NCBI GenBank assembly: GCA_963930655.1
Contig: OZ005601.1
Span: 13,574,001 to 13,638,000, forward strand
DNA length: 64,000 nt
Source: Myrica gale
Lineage: Eukaryota > Streptophyta > Magnoliopsida > Fagales > Myricaceae
Direction of reading: 5' to 3'
Shown here: positions 23,812 through 34,880 of the stretch, in pieces
Position numbering within the stretch: position 1 is the stretch's first letter
Layout: every line of letters starts with the position of its first letter
Notes under the pieces: generated by a model
What the model was told of the DNA's origin: nothing
Database searches by the model: none
Seen by the model: only the letters and a program-made list of their open reading frames with translations
Program-made: the position numbers and the translations under genes

Positions 23812-24791
23812 CATATTTTAGGCCTAAATGCTTCGTACGTCCCTGGGGTATGACCCTTTCCCAACTTAGTCCTTAGGGTATGAATTTCCCTTAAAAAATC
23901 CCTGGGGTTTGGCCCTATTCCCCGAAGAGTCCTGCCGTCAACTAAATGGACGGAAATGCAGACGTGGCTGACGGCGAACACGTGGAAACTGACATGCAAA
24001 TTACCAACCAATAGCAGTGTGACACGTGTCAGTGAATAAAAAATAAAAGATTTTTTTTAAAAAAATTAAAATTTAATAAAAAATATTTTTATAATTTAAA
24101 AAAAAAAAAAAAAAGGGGAAGGATCGGCCGATCCTTCCCCGGTGATCCTCCACCGGCCAAAGTACCGGCCGGTGGGTATTTTGGCCGCCCAGAACTGGGC
24201 GGCCAGCGGGGGGAGGAGAAATCCCCCCCCACCGGCGCGGCTGGGGGACCTCCCTCAGCCCCCGGGCGCGCCCAGACCACCGGCCGGAGGAGGAGGCTCC
24301 CTCCGCTGGCCGCGTGGTCTGGGCGCGCCCGGGGCTGAAGGAGGTCCCCCAGCAGCGCCGGTGGGGGAGGATTTCTCCTCCCCCCGCTGGCCGCCCAGTT
24401 CTGGGCGGCCAAAATACCCACCGGCCGGTATTTTGGCCGGTGGAGGATCACCGGGGAAGGATCGGCCGATCCTTCCCCCTTGTCTTCTTTTTTTTTTTTT
24501 TTTTAATTATAAAAATATTTTTTTATTAAATTTTAATTTTTTTAAAAAAAAATATTTTATTTTTTATTCACTGACACGTGTCACACTGCTATTGGTTGGT
24601 AATTTGCATGTCAGTTTCCACGTGTTCGCCGTCAGCCACGTCTGCATTTCCGTCCATTTAGTTGACGGCAGGACTCTTCGGGGAATAGGGTCAAACCCCA
24701 GGGATTATTTAAGGGAAATTCATACCCTAAGGACTAAGTTGGGAAAGGGTCATACCCCAGGGAAGTACGAAGCATTTAGGCCTATATTTTA
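23812..24791. mobile_element. Foldback Mutator-like element with near-complete palindrome
   Basis: The body (23821-24782, 962 bp) starts GGCCTAAATGCTTCGTAC and ends with its inverse. The two arms are inverted copies of each other over almost the full length, meeting near 24300. Flanks are 9-bp duplications CATATTTTA (23812-23820) and TATATTTTA (24783-24791), 8 of 9 matching. Long inverted repeats plus a 9-bp duplication fit a Mutator-like element. The central ~350 bp is very GC-rich (CCGGCC and CCCCCC runs) between AT-rich shoulders. Open frames on both strands here translate alike because of the palindrome and are not genes. Confidence 0.82.
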
Positions 24792-24992
24792 ATATATTCT
24801 GCATTTTCAGTCATAATTTGTGATTCAGAGCCACATATGCATATAGATAAGAAACGGTAATTAGCAAAAAATAAAGGGCTAAAGTATTAATTTCCACTGT
24901 CCTCCACGTAAGAGAAAAGCGCGCTCGTGACGCGTGATCGAGTCAGTGGCAATAATCTTGTATGCAATCCGCAGAACCTCCCAAACGCATAT

Positions 24993-25668
24993 TAGGGGTG
25001 CTCATTTTCACCGGCGGTCATCGTTTTAACCGTTAAAATCGCTACCGGTACCGGTACCGTTACCGGTTATTGTGCCTTAGCGGTGCGGTGATGGTGTCAA
25101 ATATGTGATTCTGTCAATTGCGGTGACGATTTTCGTCAAACCGTCACCTACACTACCGTTAACCACTCATAGTTGAGACTTAAGATGATTATTGATTATG
25201 TGACATACTTTTGTTGGAATTTTGTTGGAATATGTTAATTGGTTTATGTCACATTGTTAGACATTTTTATTAGACTTTAGTCTTTATGTTTGAATATGAT
25301 ATTATATTATACTTTTGGACAACTTTATATTTGTTATGATTGTTAATGATTATGATATTATATTTAAATATGTTATAATATTTGTCCATTTGATATGATT
25401 CTTGATTATGATATTATGTTGGAAATTTAAACAGCCTAAAACAGTGAAAAAAAATGAAAAAGTTCAAGAAAAAAGTTTATTTTTTTTACACAACGGTTAT
25501 ACGGTTTAGCGGTTATTGTATAACCGTTACCGTTAATACCGTCACCGGCAATAGCGGTTATTGTGTCTTAGCGGTGCGGTGACGGTGTCAATTATGTGAT
25601 TCCGTCAATTGCGGTGACGGTGACGATTTTTGCCAAACCGTCACCTACACTACCGTTAACCACCCCTA
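24993..25668. mobile_element. hAT-like non-autonomous element with internal direct repeats
   Basis: Ends are TAGGGGTGCTCA on the left and CCACCCCTA on the right, resembling hAT ends. Inside, a ~105-bp block containing TTAGCGGTGCGGTGA and CGTCACCTACACTACCGTTA occurs twice in direct orientation (about 25060-25165 and 25553-25665). Repeated ACCGGT/ACCGTT motifs fill the subterminal regions. No transposase is present. The flanking 8 bases do not match, so a target duplication is not confirmed. Confidence 0.6.
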
Positions 25669-25699
25669 GATACTAAAAAAAGAAAAGAAAAGAAAAACG

Positions 25700-26571
25700 C
25701 GTACTAGAAAAAGAAAAGCCAAAATAGAAAGAATACGTGGCAAGTGGCCATTGGAGATGTTACCTGCCGCATGCTGATTGGACACGAGCAAAACTGGTAC
25801 GCTTGGACAGCGGGCAGTATTTTGTCTGAAACGTTGTTAAAGGCTTGGAGAGCAATCCAACTAGCAGACAGCGTCGGTTCAATGGAGGAAATTATTTAAG
25901 TAGGTGCAGAAAACCCTTCATAAAATCCTCGCAGTCAAAACGTCGGAAATTTCTTGCGCGTCCACGTTTGTACGTCTCTCTCCGACGGCTACACCCGTCC
26001 TCCTCCTCCTTCCTCCCTCCCTCTGTCTCGAACAGCCAAAGGTTGGAGTTCCTCCAAAGCAAAAGATAAACCCAATTTGCTATTTTTGGTCTTCATTTTG
26101 ATCTCCCAGTCCTCCTAGCCTTCCTCTTCGGTTCTTCCTGGTCAGTAAGAATCCTCTTTTTCTCTCTCTCTCTCTGTTGTTTCCTTTTCCTTCGGTTTCG
26201 TTCTTCGTTGTAAGATAAAATCCTAGTGATTGCTCGGATCTAAACATCGCGGGATCGGTGATTGACTGTCTTTGAGAAATGTCTCGGTTGTGATTGAGTT
26301 TTTGCTTTTCAGTTCCCTAGGGCTTGATTTGGTCCTGGGGTTCTTCCCTAAATTGTTTACTTTTTCATTGTTGTTATGTTTTGTTGCGTATAAATAAGAA
26401 AGCATGTCTTGGGTGTATGTGAACATCAAGGTATCAACTAGATGGTCTTTGCGATTGTAGCAATGGCCCAATTCTTGTGATCTGTAAATTTCTCGTGTAC
26501 AGTTCAGTAGCTTGTACATTTGTTACAAAGCTCTAAGCTTTCTCCAATTGTATAAATAGTAAGAAATAAAG
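25700..26571 (+). promoter_or_regulatory. Promoter and 5' leader of the PI4K gamma gene
   Basis: No coding sequence recognised. CT-rich stretches at 25980-26040 and 26100-26180 are typical of plant 5' leaders. A donor-like GTAAGATAA at 26209 and T/A-rich sequence before the ATG make a 5'-UTR intron likely; this is inference, and the transcription start is not defined. Confidence 0.4.
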
Positions 26572-29106
26572 ATGTCGTCCGCCGGTGTCACTGCTCTTAG
26601 CCCGCTTGGTCGGGAGCCTGTAATTTTCCCAAATTTACATTCCCAATTGGATTGGTACTTGAATGAATCCATTTTGGTATTTCTCTCCGTTTCGGGGTCT
26701 ATGACTCCTTTGCGTGTTTTAGAATCCGATTCCATAGAGTCTGTGAAACTCAGGATCCAAACCTGTAAAGGCTTTGTAGTAAAGAATCAGAAATTGGTTT
26801 GTGGAGGCCGAGAATTGGCCCGGAGTAATTCTCTGCTCCGGGACTATGGGGTTGCAAATGGAAATGTTTTGCATCTGGTTCTTAGGCTTTCGGATCTGCA
26901 GGTGATTTGTGTTACGACATCATGTGGGAAAGAATTCTCGTTCCATGTTAAACGGGATAGAGATGTTGGGTATGTGAAACAGAAGATCGTGAAGAAGGCA
27001 AAGGAGTTTGTCGACCTTGAAGAGGAAGAAGTCTCGTGTAACGGAGAGCAACTTGAGGATCAGTGGTTAATTGATGATATCTGTAAACATACTGATGCTG
27101 TTATACATTTGTTGGTTAGGAAACCTGCAAAAGTTCATGCGAGACCTATTCAGAAGAACTTTGAGCTGTCTATTGTGACACCAGGCTTGAATGAGGAGAG
27201 AGACTGTGACGTTGATGTAGGAAAATATCAGAGACAGTATTGTGTGGGAGAAAATAATTATGGGGTAGATTATGAAGCTGATAGAGACATTGTCCCAAGA
27301 AAAGTTCCTGATAGGGGCTTTTCACTGGAGCCACTTATAGTTAACCCCAAGATTCAATTGTCCCCAGTGATATGGGATGTGCTTAACTCCGCATTTGATG
27401 GATTAGATGCTGGTCGTTATCCCATGAGGTCTATGGACGGCACAGGAGGAGTTTATTTTATGCTGGACTCATTGGGGCAGAATTATGTATCTGTTTTTAA
27501 GCCCATTGATGAGGAGCCGATGGCAGTCAACAATCCCCGAGGGTTACCAATGTCATTGGACGGCGAGGGGTTAAAAAAGGGTACAAGAGTCGGAGAAGGA
27601 GCTTTCAGGGAAGTTGCAGCTTATATTTTGGATCATCCAAAAGGTGGGCGCCACTCTTCGTTTGGTTATGAGAAGGGCTTTGCTGGGGTTCCCCCTACTT
27701 CCATGGTCAAGTGTTTCCATAGAGGATTCAATCATCCAGGAGATTTGACTGTCAAGATTGGATCTCTGCAGATGTTCATGGAGAACAACGGAAGTTGTGA
27801 GGATATGGGCCCTGGGTCTTTCCCAGTTAAGGAAGTGCATAAAATCTCTGTTTTGGATATAAGACTGGCAAATGCAGATAGGCATGCTGGGAATATTTTG
27901 CTGAGCAAAGAGGGAGAAGATGGCCAGACTATCCTGATCCCAATTGATCATGGGTACTGCTTGCCTGAAACTGTAAGTACTGCTTAACTTTGTTTATTTT
28001 CCTGTTGTTATGTGAATCTTGTTCTTTGAATGGCCAGACTCTGTTGATCTGAATCGATCATGGTTTGCTTAGCTTTGTTTCATGTCATTTTATTACGGAT
28101 AGTGAATTCATGGTGAGATAAAATGCTATAAGATCAAATCACTGAATCGAAATAGCAGTATTTGATTGACATCACTGTATTTTATTTTATCTTTAATTAA
28201 AATAGCACACTGAAAGTACGATAGGTAATGCCCTGAAAGTTCTAGAATTCATGAGTTCACTCGTGTTATCTATAGAGAAGAATGAATCAGATCGACTCGA
28301 ATTGACTGATGTGATAGATGGAATAGTTAGCTTGTCTAGAGGCTCTGTATGTTTGGTTCAACTTTTAACCAGGACTCCCAGATGGAGTTTCATAGCACTT
28401 GCTATGTTTGATTATATAGATGGAGTTGGGAGCGACTTCTACAAGTGTTGTAATTTACACCCCCCCGCCCCTGGCGTTATTTCTCCATTTAAGGCGTACT
28501 CTTAAGTTAAGATAGTTGCGCATCCATTTGCATATGGTACACCTGTAGTCATCCACAAAAATTTATCTTGAAGATCTCATTTGATTTAGATGGTAGCGGC
28601 AAACACTGATTAGTTGCTGTATTGTGACGGTACTGAAGGTCAATGTTATTATGTTAGTCACCATACACTTTGCTCAATTTGTTCTATCTCCCTTTACACT
28701 TTTGCTATCCCTGCAGTTCGAAGATTGCACATTTGAATGGCTCTATTGGCCACAAGCTCGCCAACCTTACTCCGCAGAGACTATCGACTACATAAGATCC
28801 CTGGATGCTGAAGAAGATATTGCCCTTCTGAGGTTCCATGGATGGGACTTGCGACTAGAATGCACTCGCACGCTCCGCATCTCGACCATGCTTCTGAAGA
28901 AAGGTGTAGAAAGAGGTCTCACACCGTTTGCCATTGGAAATATAATGTGCAGAAAAACCTTGAGGAAGGAATCCGTAATTGAGGAGATTGTCCAAGAAGC
29001 ACAGGATTCTGTGCTTCCTGGCACAAGTGAAGCTACATTCCTGGATTCTGTGTCCCAAATCATGGATCGCTATCTTGACGAGATCGCTGGACTGCCTTCA
29101 TCATAA
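26572..29106 (+). CDS. PI4KG4: Phosphatidylinositol 4-kinase gamma / ubiquitin-like domain kinase (PI4Kgamma3/4 type)
   Basis: Two coding exons, 26572-27972 and 28717-29106, split after YCLPET with phase 0, give 596 residues (Arabidopsis members about 570). Two tandem ubiquitin-like domains occupy ~36-110 and ~111-185. The PI3/4-kinase-like domain starts near 260 with a glycine-rich GTGGVYF; it has VSVFKPIDEEP, the catalytic NADRHAGN around 435-441 and DHG at 459-461 where the family carries its metal-binding motif. Exon 2 completes the lobe (FEDCTFEWLYWPQA). Arabidopsis PI4Kgamma4 is reported to act mainly as a protein kinase interacting with proteasome and ubiquitin-linked proteins, so lipid kinase activity should not be assumed. 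The start codon is the first in frame, preceded by AT-rich leader. Gamma3 versus gamma4 cannot be settled by eye. Confidence 0.9.
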
Positions 29107-29163
29107 GCATGCTATCTTTCTATTTGTTGTTCTGGTATATAGGTTTATGCATAGGTATGGACT

Positions 29164-29574
29164 AGGGTTATGTTCGGTTTGAGAAATTTTGTAGGATTTG
29201 GAGTGTTTTGTGAATTTTTAGGTGGTGTTAGAGTTGTATTGGTGTTTTTGTAGAGATTGATGATGTGTAAAAAAATAATGATGATGTTTAAAGTTGTTTT
29301 CTTTTTAATTCGAATTTATTAATTTTTTTAAAAAATAAAAAATTTAAAGGTTTTAAAAAATACAAAAAAATTGTAAAACTACAAACTGCTGCCATGCTAC
29401 AGTACAACTACAGTAGCATGGCAGTAGTTTGAAACCGAACAGAGAAGGGGACAAGCCTGCTGGGAGGAGTCAGACGGTGGGGCCACACATGCCGTGAGGA
29501 TTTTATTTTTGCCGAATATGAGGCTTGTCTGCATTCGAATCCAACGAAAAGTTTGAAACCGAACATCTCCTAGG
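29164..29574. mobile_element. MITE-like element with internal hairpin
   Basis: Left end CTAGGGTTATGTTCGGTTT is matched by an inverted right end (reverse complement CCTAGGAGATGTTCGGTTT). A second copy of the right-end motif, GTTTGAAACCGAACA, lies internally near 29428. A perfect 12-bp stem hairpin, CTGCCATGCTAC...GTAGCATGGCAG, sits at 29389-29424. It is non-coding and lies just beyond the kinase gene's stop codon, so it may form part of its 3' region. Confidence 0.55.
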
Positions 29575-30240
29575 ACTTTGTTTTGACCAGAAACAAAGCG
29601 AAAGGAGTTAATCATTTCTTCATTATTACTCTCTCTTTAATACCAATCATACTTTTCTATCTTTGAAGCATTCCCGACACATATTTTGTCAACAAGTTGA
29701 AATTACTTGAATTGGCTCCCAATTTGGAGTTCAAAATTTTTGGTGCACGATAGTTAGTAGATTAAATGAGGTGAGAAATGATTTGATGGATTTTTTTTTT
29801 ATTTTGAAAAAATATATGATTTGATAAAAATAGAGTTATTTTATTAGACTAAATATTTGGAATAGCAAAAGTTTTGGAGTCAAATATCACTTTATAGTTT
29901 AGGGCTCCTAATTACAATTTAGCAGCAAAAGCAAGCCCCGTAATTTTGGCAGGATCCACGAATTGGTTTTAGAATAGGAAACATTATCCCCAAACAAAGT
30001 GGAGGCGGCCCAATGAGTTAAATCATGCACTAATAAAGTTGTACTACGATAGAAAACAGGAACTCCCAAGAGAAAGAAAGAAGAAGCTAAGAGACCGTTT
30101 GGAAGTTGTTTTCAAAAACAACTTTCTGCTTTTTGTTTTTAAGCTAATAGGCATGTCAGCGCTTTTTTGTGTACTGACTGTCAGACAATGTACCTGGTGC
30201 GTTCACGGGTCAATTGAACAATCTCTTTACTTCCAACCGA
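29575..30240. other. Intergenic
   Basis: AT-rich, no gene recognised. Confidence 0.5.
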
Positions 30241-30534
30241 ACTGGTACAGTGGCGCAACGAAACTGTTGTTATATTGCGGGCTGGTTATCAGTTACGGGC
30301 CGGTCATCCAATCACCTGAAGTTCTAAAAATCCATACAACTCCAAAAGCCCTATTTATCACTCCAGTGGGTCTTATACATCTTCCTTATTGTCAAAAGCC
30401 CTATTTATCATCCCATATTATTTTCCTCCAAATAGCAGCTACTCGGTTTAATTTAATACTTTACTTAATTAATAACCAACATTACAACTACCCAACTGAA
30501 CTTCAATTACGGTTTGTTGCGTCACTGTAGCAGT
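30241..30534. mobile_element. MITE-like element
   Basis: Inverted ends of 26-27 bp: ACTGGTACAGTGGCGCAAC on the left and, as the reverse complement, ACTGCTACAGTGACGCAAC on the right. An open frame crossing it is not a gene. A 20-bp direct repeat around AAAGCCCTATTTATCA occurs twice inside (near 30345 and 30397). Confidence 0.6.
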
Positions 30535-30665
30535 AACATTAATTGTAGAAAAAAATTACCTGTAGATTTAACCAACCCCAAATATCATACATAGGTGCAG
30601 TTGGCTTACAAACTATTAAGTTCACTAAATAATAGAGCAACACATACAGCCAAGTACAGAGTTGA

Positions 30666-33320
30666 CTACACCCAAATAAACTTAAGAGTTATAAAATAAC
30701 TTAAAGAGTTATCGAAATTACACACTGACAGACAGATCCAATACCATAACAGAGTGGGAATTGTCCAAGTCTCCAAACCGTAAGTCAAGAGCTCCTCCAA
30801 CCAAACTTTGCGAGACTCCTCCGGCAACGACATGAATACCTCACGCCACCCATCCTGCTGGAACGCTTGCGCTGCTACCACAAATTTTGCAGCATGGGTT
30901 TGGGGAGTGCCATATTGCTTGCAGATTTCAATGCACTCCCGAACTGAAGGTAGGCCCTGATTCAAGTTTGTTGGAGGCCGGCTACTTGCCTCACAGCTGG
31001 GATATGAATATTCCATCTTAGAATTTATTTGCTGGGTTCTAACTTTGCAGACCTCTGTCATTGCCAAGAATGTGCCGTTCATGACCGTGGCCTTGCTGGG
31101 CTTCTTTTTCCGACCACTGCTTCGCTTCCCGCTGTGCTGCCGTGTAGCACCACTCTGAATGCCCGAGTTGGTCTCACGGGCACCCTCATTTGTTTCGCAG
31201 TCCTCCATTTCTTCATGTGTCCCCACCCCAGCTGCGATGTCAACGTGGATTCCAGCATCCATCAACTCTATCGCATCCTCGTCATCTGTGTCACCCGGCG
31301 CTTCACTTGACCCGTGAGCTAGTGCTCCAGTAGCAGTGGACTTATTGAATACAAGGCCAAGCAAGTTGTAGTTCTCAAGACCTCTTTGCTGAAACATCTT
31401 TGCTTTTGGGTGTTTCTGTAAGTCAAAAAGGCTGTTAATAGATGTGAAACTGATAATCGCCTTTCACTACTGCCATATGTTTTATGCAAAGCTAATATGA
31501 ACATAAATATGAAATAGCTGAACTTAATAGTTTAATCTGCCAACAGCCCCTATGTTGCCAACTTTCGAAACTCAAATAGGCCTACCAAACCTCCTGGCTA
31601 ACTTTGGTTGAATAAGCATTGCAGAATGTGTTATCATGCACGCATTAATTTTGACTATGATTAAAGACTCACTTTATTTGACTAATCACAGAACCAGGTT
31701 AAATAGAGCCATATTCTACAGGAAGCTAATATGAACAGAAATATGAAATAGTTCACATAACTAAAAAAATCTGGCAACAATCCTTCCTGCCTTGGCAACT
31801 GCCAAACACAAATACGCGTACCAAAACTGTACTAGGTGAAATGGTTGAAATAGCAATGCAGAATGTCATTTCATTCACACGTGTTTTTGTTTAAAGCACA
31901 GAACCAAGATGCTTTCCAACCAGTTCGGTTATACCAATTCCTCCTTCCTTCCTCATTGAGCAGATTAATTCTTTTTGCATTCAATTCAATTAGACCATTT
32001 TATTTTTTATATCTAACGGCTAAAAAAAAATTCCAGCTATAGCGACGACCACTTACGTCAAGGTGCTTCAGCCACACCTCCTCGCTCGCGGTCACTGTGT
32101 TTGTTTCCGGATCCCAACCAAACCCGGACGACTCTCTGAGGAGTGTGGAAAATTCCCGGTGCTAAGTGCGAAGACGGTTGAACTTACCCTTCACTTGTAA
32201 CGTTGAGTATGCGTGGTTTGCATGCGCAACAAGATCCGAAGTTATCTGCTTCCAAGCATTCTTCCCAAACTGTCCATTTTTCATTTTCCCTCTAGTCACT
32301 TGGTCAACTAACAAGTTGATAAGAATCCTTGTGTGTTGCTTAGGCCATTTACCACCCTTTACACTGGTCGTTTCTTCGTCATCCATCTACAACAGGAATA
32401 TACATAATAGATTAATCCAGCGTATATTATGTTTCCGGTTAGTCGTCTACCATTTATCTTCAACACATGAATTCTTGATACATATTTACTTCCTGTACGA
32501 TGTGTGTATGCAATGTGATAAATTAAAGAAACAATTAAACAATGTCCTTTCAAATTGAGATCTAGACTATTCAATAATAGACAATTACACCAGCATATCC
32601 ATATATACTGTTATACCATCATTCGTGTACCCGGAAACACACAAAGATGGAAACAATTCCAGATGTAACGCGAACTTCCAAATGTGCTCCATCAATGAGT
32701 CTACCTATCTGTCAATAACTGATTTCCACGATATTTGTATCTTGTCCTTCTACGCCTTTTTCCACCCTTTGCTCTAGTTTCCTTAAGTTCAAGATTGTTA
32801 ATTTGTGGAACCTAACTACCCAGTTACTCCAAAACAATAAACACACCCTTAAATATTTCTCTAGAGTTAAATTGCCAGACACAAACACTGACTAACCTTA
32901 TGCCTGTGTGAGTAATCTTTTTCTCTGTCAACACGATGCCTCTGGTGGATGTGTACCAAAAAGAAATAAACACAAATTAAACCGCTTAGTAAAGATCGGT
33001 TAGTAAAGTTAAAACTACTCGATGCATGAATAAAATGCCGAAGTTATGAGTCTGTCTACCTTCCGCGCTGGAGATGATATCTGTTGTGCTAGCCGACGAA
33101 GTTTTGGATTTTGTTCCTACATCGCAAAACATGGGGCTAAGTCTATAGTGAGCTAATAATTTCGCATTAATGGAAAAGAATCTCAGCGTGTATCTATGGT
33201 TACCTTCTCCGCCTCTTCCTCTATAGCCTGCCTGACGGCCCCACCTCCAAGGGACGCAGATCTGGTAACGGGAGCCACCCTGGATCTCGATTGCAAACCT
33301 GTCGATGGAGCTTGGGCACT
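30666..33320 (-). pseudogene. Myb/SANT-like (LIMYB family) gene with an in-frame stop
   Basis: Minus-strand exons: 33320-33204 (rich in S, R, E), 33116-33060, 32941-32897, 32386-32057, 31415-30666; all junctions are GT-AG and keep phase 0. The fourth exon carries a Myb/SANT-like domain (WPKQHTRILINLLVDQV, then FGKNAWKQI, SGFGWDPETNTVTASEEVW), continued in the last exon by HPKAKMFQQRGLENYNLL. The C-terminus (EESRKVWLEELL) fits the L10-interacting-MYB-like family, presumed nuclear DNA-binding proteins, several related to PIF/Harbinger companion proteins. One TAG at 32162-32164 interrupts the domain where the family usually has a basic residue. The gene is otherwise well preserved, so this is either a recent pseudogene, an allele, or a sequence error. 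The 5' end is uncertain: a possible exon at 33437-33484 does not join in frame by eye. Confidence 0.68.
31491..31912. repeat. Tandem duplication in the last intron of the Myb/SANT gene
   Basis: Two imperfect copies offset by 234 bp. Both begin GCTAATATGAACA and share AAATATGAAATAG, TGCAGAATGT and CACAGAACCA in order. Divergence is substantial, so the duplication is not recent. Confidence 0.7.
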
Positions 33321-33789
33321 CTGTGAGGGTGGTTATTGTTCGAGCGTTGGATTACTATAAAACAGAGGGAAGTATAGGCAAGCAAGTTGTCATTTATGTT
33401 GTGTGGGTGAGGTGAGTGAGGTGGTGTAAATGGCGACCGACTCACTGTTGATAAGCCCTATTCGAATGGAGGGGATGGAAGTCGACTGCTGAAACGTTAT
33501 CGCAAGTTATAACGGTATAGTACAATTACATTGGCAATACTAAAAATTAAATAAAACAATTTCTGAATGACCGGAGGCCCGTATGACCGACAAGTAGAAG
33601 TAGCAGACGTTAACAATAACGAAATGTTTTACAATTAAACCCTAATGGATAAAAAAATAACAAAATAAACATATTCTAATTTGCAATGAGAGAACTAAAA
33701 ATTTGAGTGCATTCGATTTCCTGATGAGATGAAGAGAAAAATGTCTCCAACACTATTTGCGTCTTATAATGATGAGTTGTTGACAATTT

Positions 33790-33960
33790 ACATATTAAAT
33801 TATTTATTTGATCACATTCACGTATCAAATATTTATTTCAATCGTTTTAAGAACTTGTGTTAAAATGTTCCCTAAATTTAAACCATTAAAATGTTCCCTA
33901 AATTTAAACCATTATAGTGATTGATCACATTCACGTATCAAATATTTATCTTAATCGTTC
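33790..33960. repeat. Short direct repeats
   Basis: GATCACATTCACGTATCAAA is present twice (near 33810 and 33922), and AAAATGTTCCCTAAATTTAA twice in tandem (near 33862 and 33888). No coding sequence is present. Confidence 0.7.
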
Positions 33961-34438
33961 TACCGATATTTATACAAAAATATATTTGATATACCGATCC
34001 TATCCCAGAGGTCAGTGACCCTGTTAAAGTATAATGGTTATTTGGTTTAATAAAATATTTTTTATTCTTCCTTAATACCTGCAATCAAATTAAAACTTCA
34101 TTCATTAATGATTCTGAATAAACGAACTAAAAAAACACCTCTGATTTACTTCGGTTAAGTTATGGACCAATCAATCTCAAACACTTGAACCTTATTATTC
34201 CTTTCATTCCATTTAGTCACTTTCAGCACGTAATTAATTTCGTTATCACAAGTAATTAGACTGTGTACTAAACACGATCTTAGCCGAATTGTAGTGCAAA
34301 GAGCACAACTAAACATTTAATACGGTGTTCTTAATTTCCCATAGATGTCAAGCACGTTAAATTGAATAATAATAAACTGCATTTAAAACACATTCGAACC
34401 ATACATGATAATTAACAAACAGAAACACAATTTTCCTT

Positions 34439-34801
34439 CTAGTCATCGCTTAAGTCAACAAATGGGGTAGGACCGGTGTATTTCTTGTTGACGTTAGGAG
34501 TCTTCTGGATGTCTTTAGTGGTAGTTTGAAGTTCTTCTATAGGTCTAGATGAACCCGTTTGTGAACATCCGTCAATAGGTTCATCGCATAGAACAAGTTT
34601 TCTTGAGCAACGAGAAGTCCACCGTGTATCCATAGAAGGGGCTATCGAGTGGCGGGCCGAGTCACTCTTGTTCCTCGATCCGACCGTTACTAATGATGGA
34701 GCTGGACTGTCGGGTATAACAATAATCTCCGTTGGTGGAGATGTTATGAACTCCGATTTTGCTGGAGATCCGAAACGTGATTTTTTTGTGGAGTTGGACA
34801 T
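34439..34801 (-). CDS. Unrecognised 120-residue ORF with two candidate SUMO-interacting motifs
   Basis: I do not recognise this protein. It is hydrophilic, rich in S, T, K and P, with no membrane segment or metal-binding motif. Two short hydrophobic-then-acidic stretches, EIIVIPDS near residues 26-33 and PFVDLSDD at the very C-terminus, match the pattern of SUMO-interacting motifs (V/I-x-V/I-V/I or V/I-V/I-x-V/I next to acidic residues). The ATG lies 91 bases downstream of a TATA box (TCTATATATTC) in a duplicated promoter-like unit, which argues that it is transcribed. It may stand alone or be a first exon of the Myb/SANT gene downstream. Codon use and length alone do not prove that it is coding. 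Confidence 0.4.
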   Translation of the reverse strand: MSNSTKKSRFGSPAKSEFITSPPTEIIVIPDSPAPSLVTVGSRNKSDSARHSIAPSMDTRWTSRCSRKLVLCDEPIDGCSQTGSSRPIEELQTTTKDIQKTPNVNKKYTGPTPFVDLSDD

Positions 34802-34880
34802 TTTTCACTAAGCAAACGTAGACTCTATGAAGGCAGTGAGAAATTTGAGAAGCTTTCGGAAGATGATACTATACGTTATA

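Noticed and set aside
24142-24792. 216-codon open frame rich in P, G, R
   Set aside because: It lies inside the palindromic transposon; its mirror frame on the other strand gives nearly the same protein, which is expected from an inverted repeat and not from a gene.
30039-30530. 163-codon open frame, plus strand
   Set aside because: It crosses a MITE with inverted ends and shows no family motif.
32165-32195. Splicing around the in-frame TAG in the Myb/SANT domain using donor AAG|GTAAGT
   Set aside because: The only nearby acceptor would give an intron of about 26 bases, too short for plant splicing.
33437-33484. Possible 5' exon of the Myb/SANT gene (acceptor TTTCAG, donor AACA|GTGAGT)
   Set aside because: Splice sites look good, but the phase does not match the next exon at 33320, so I left it out of the gene model.
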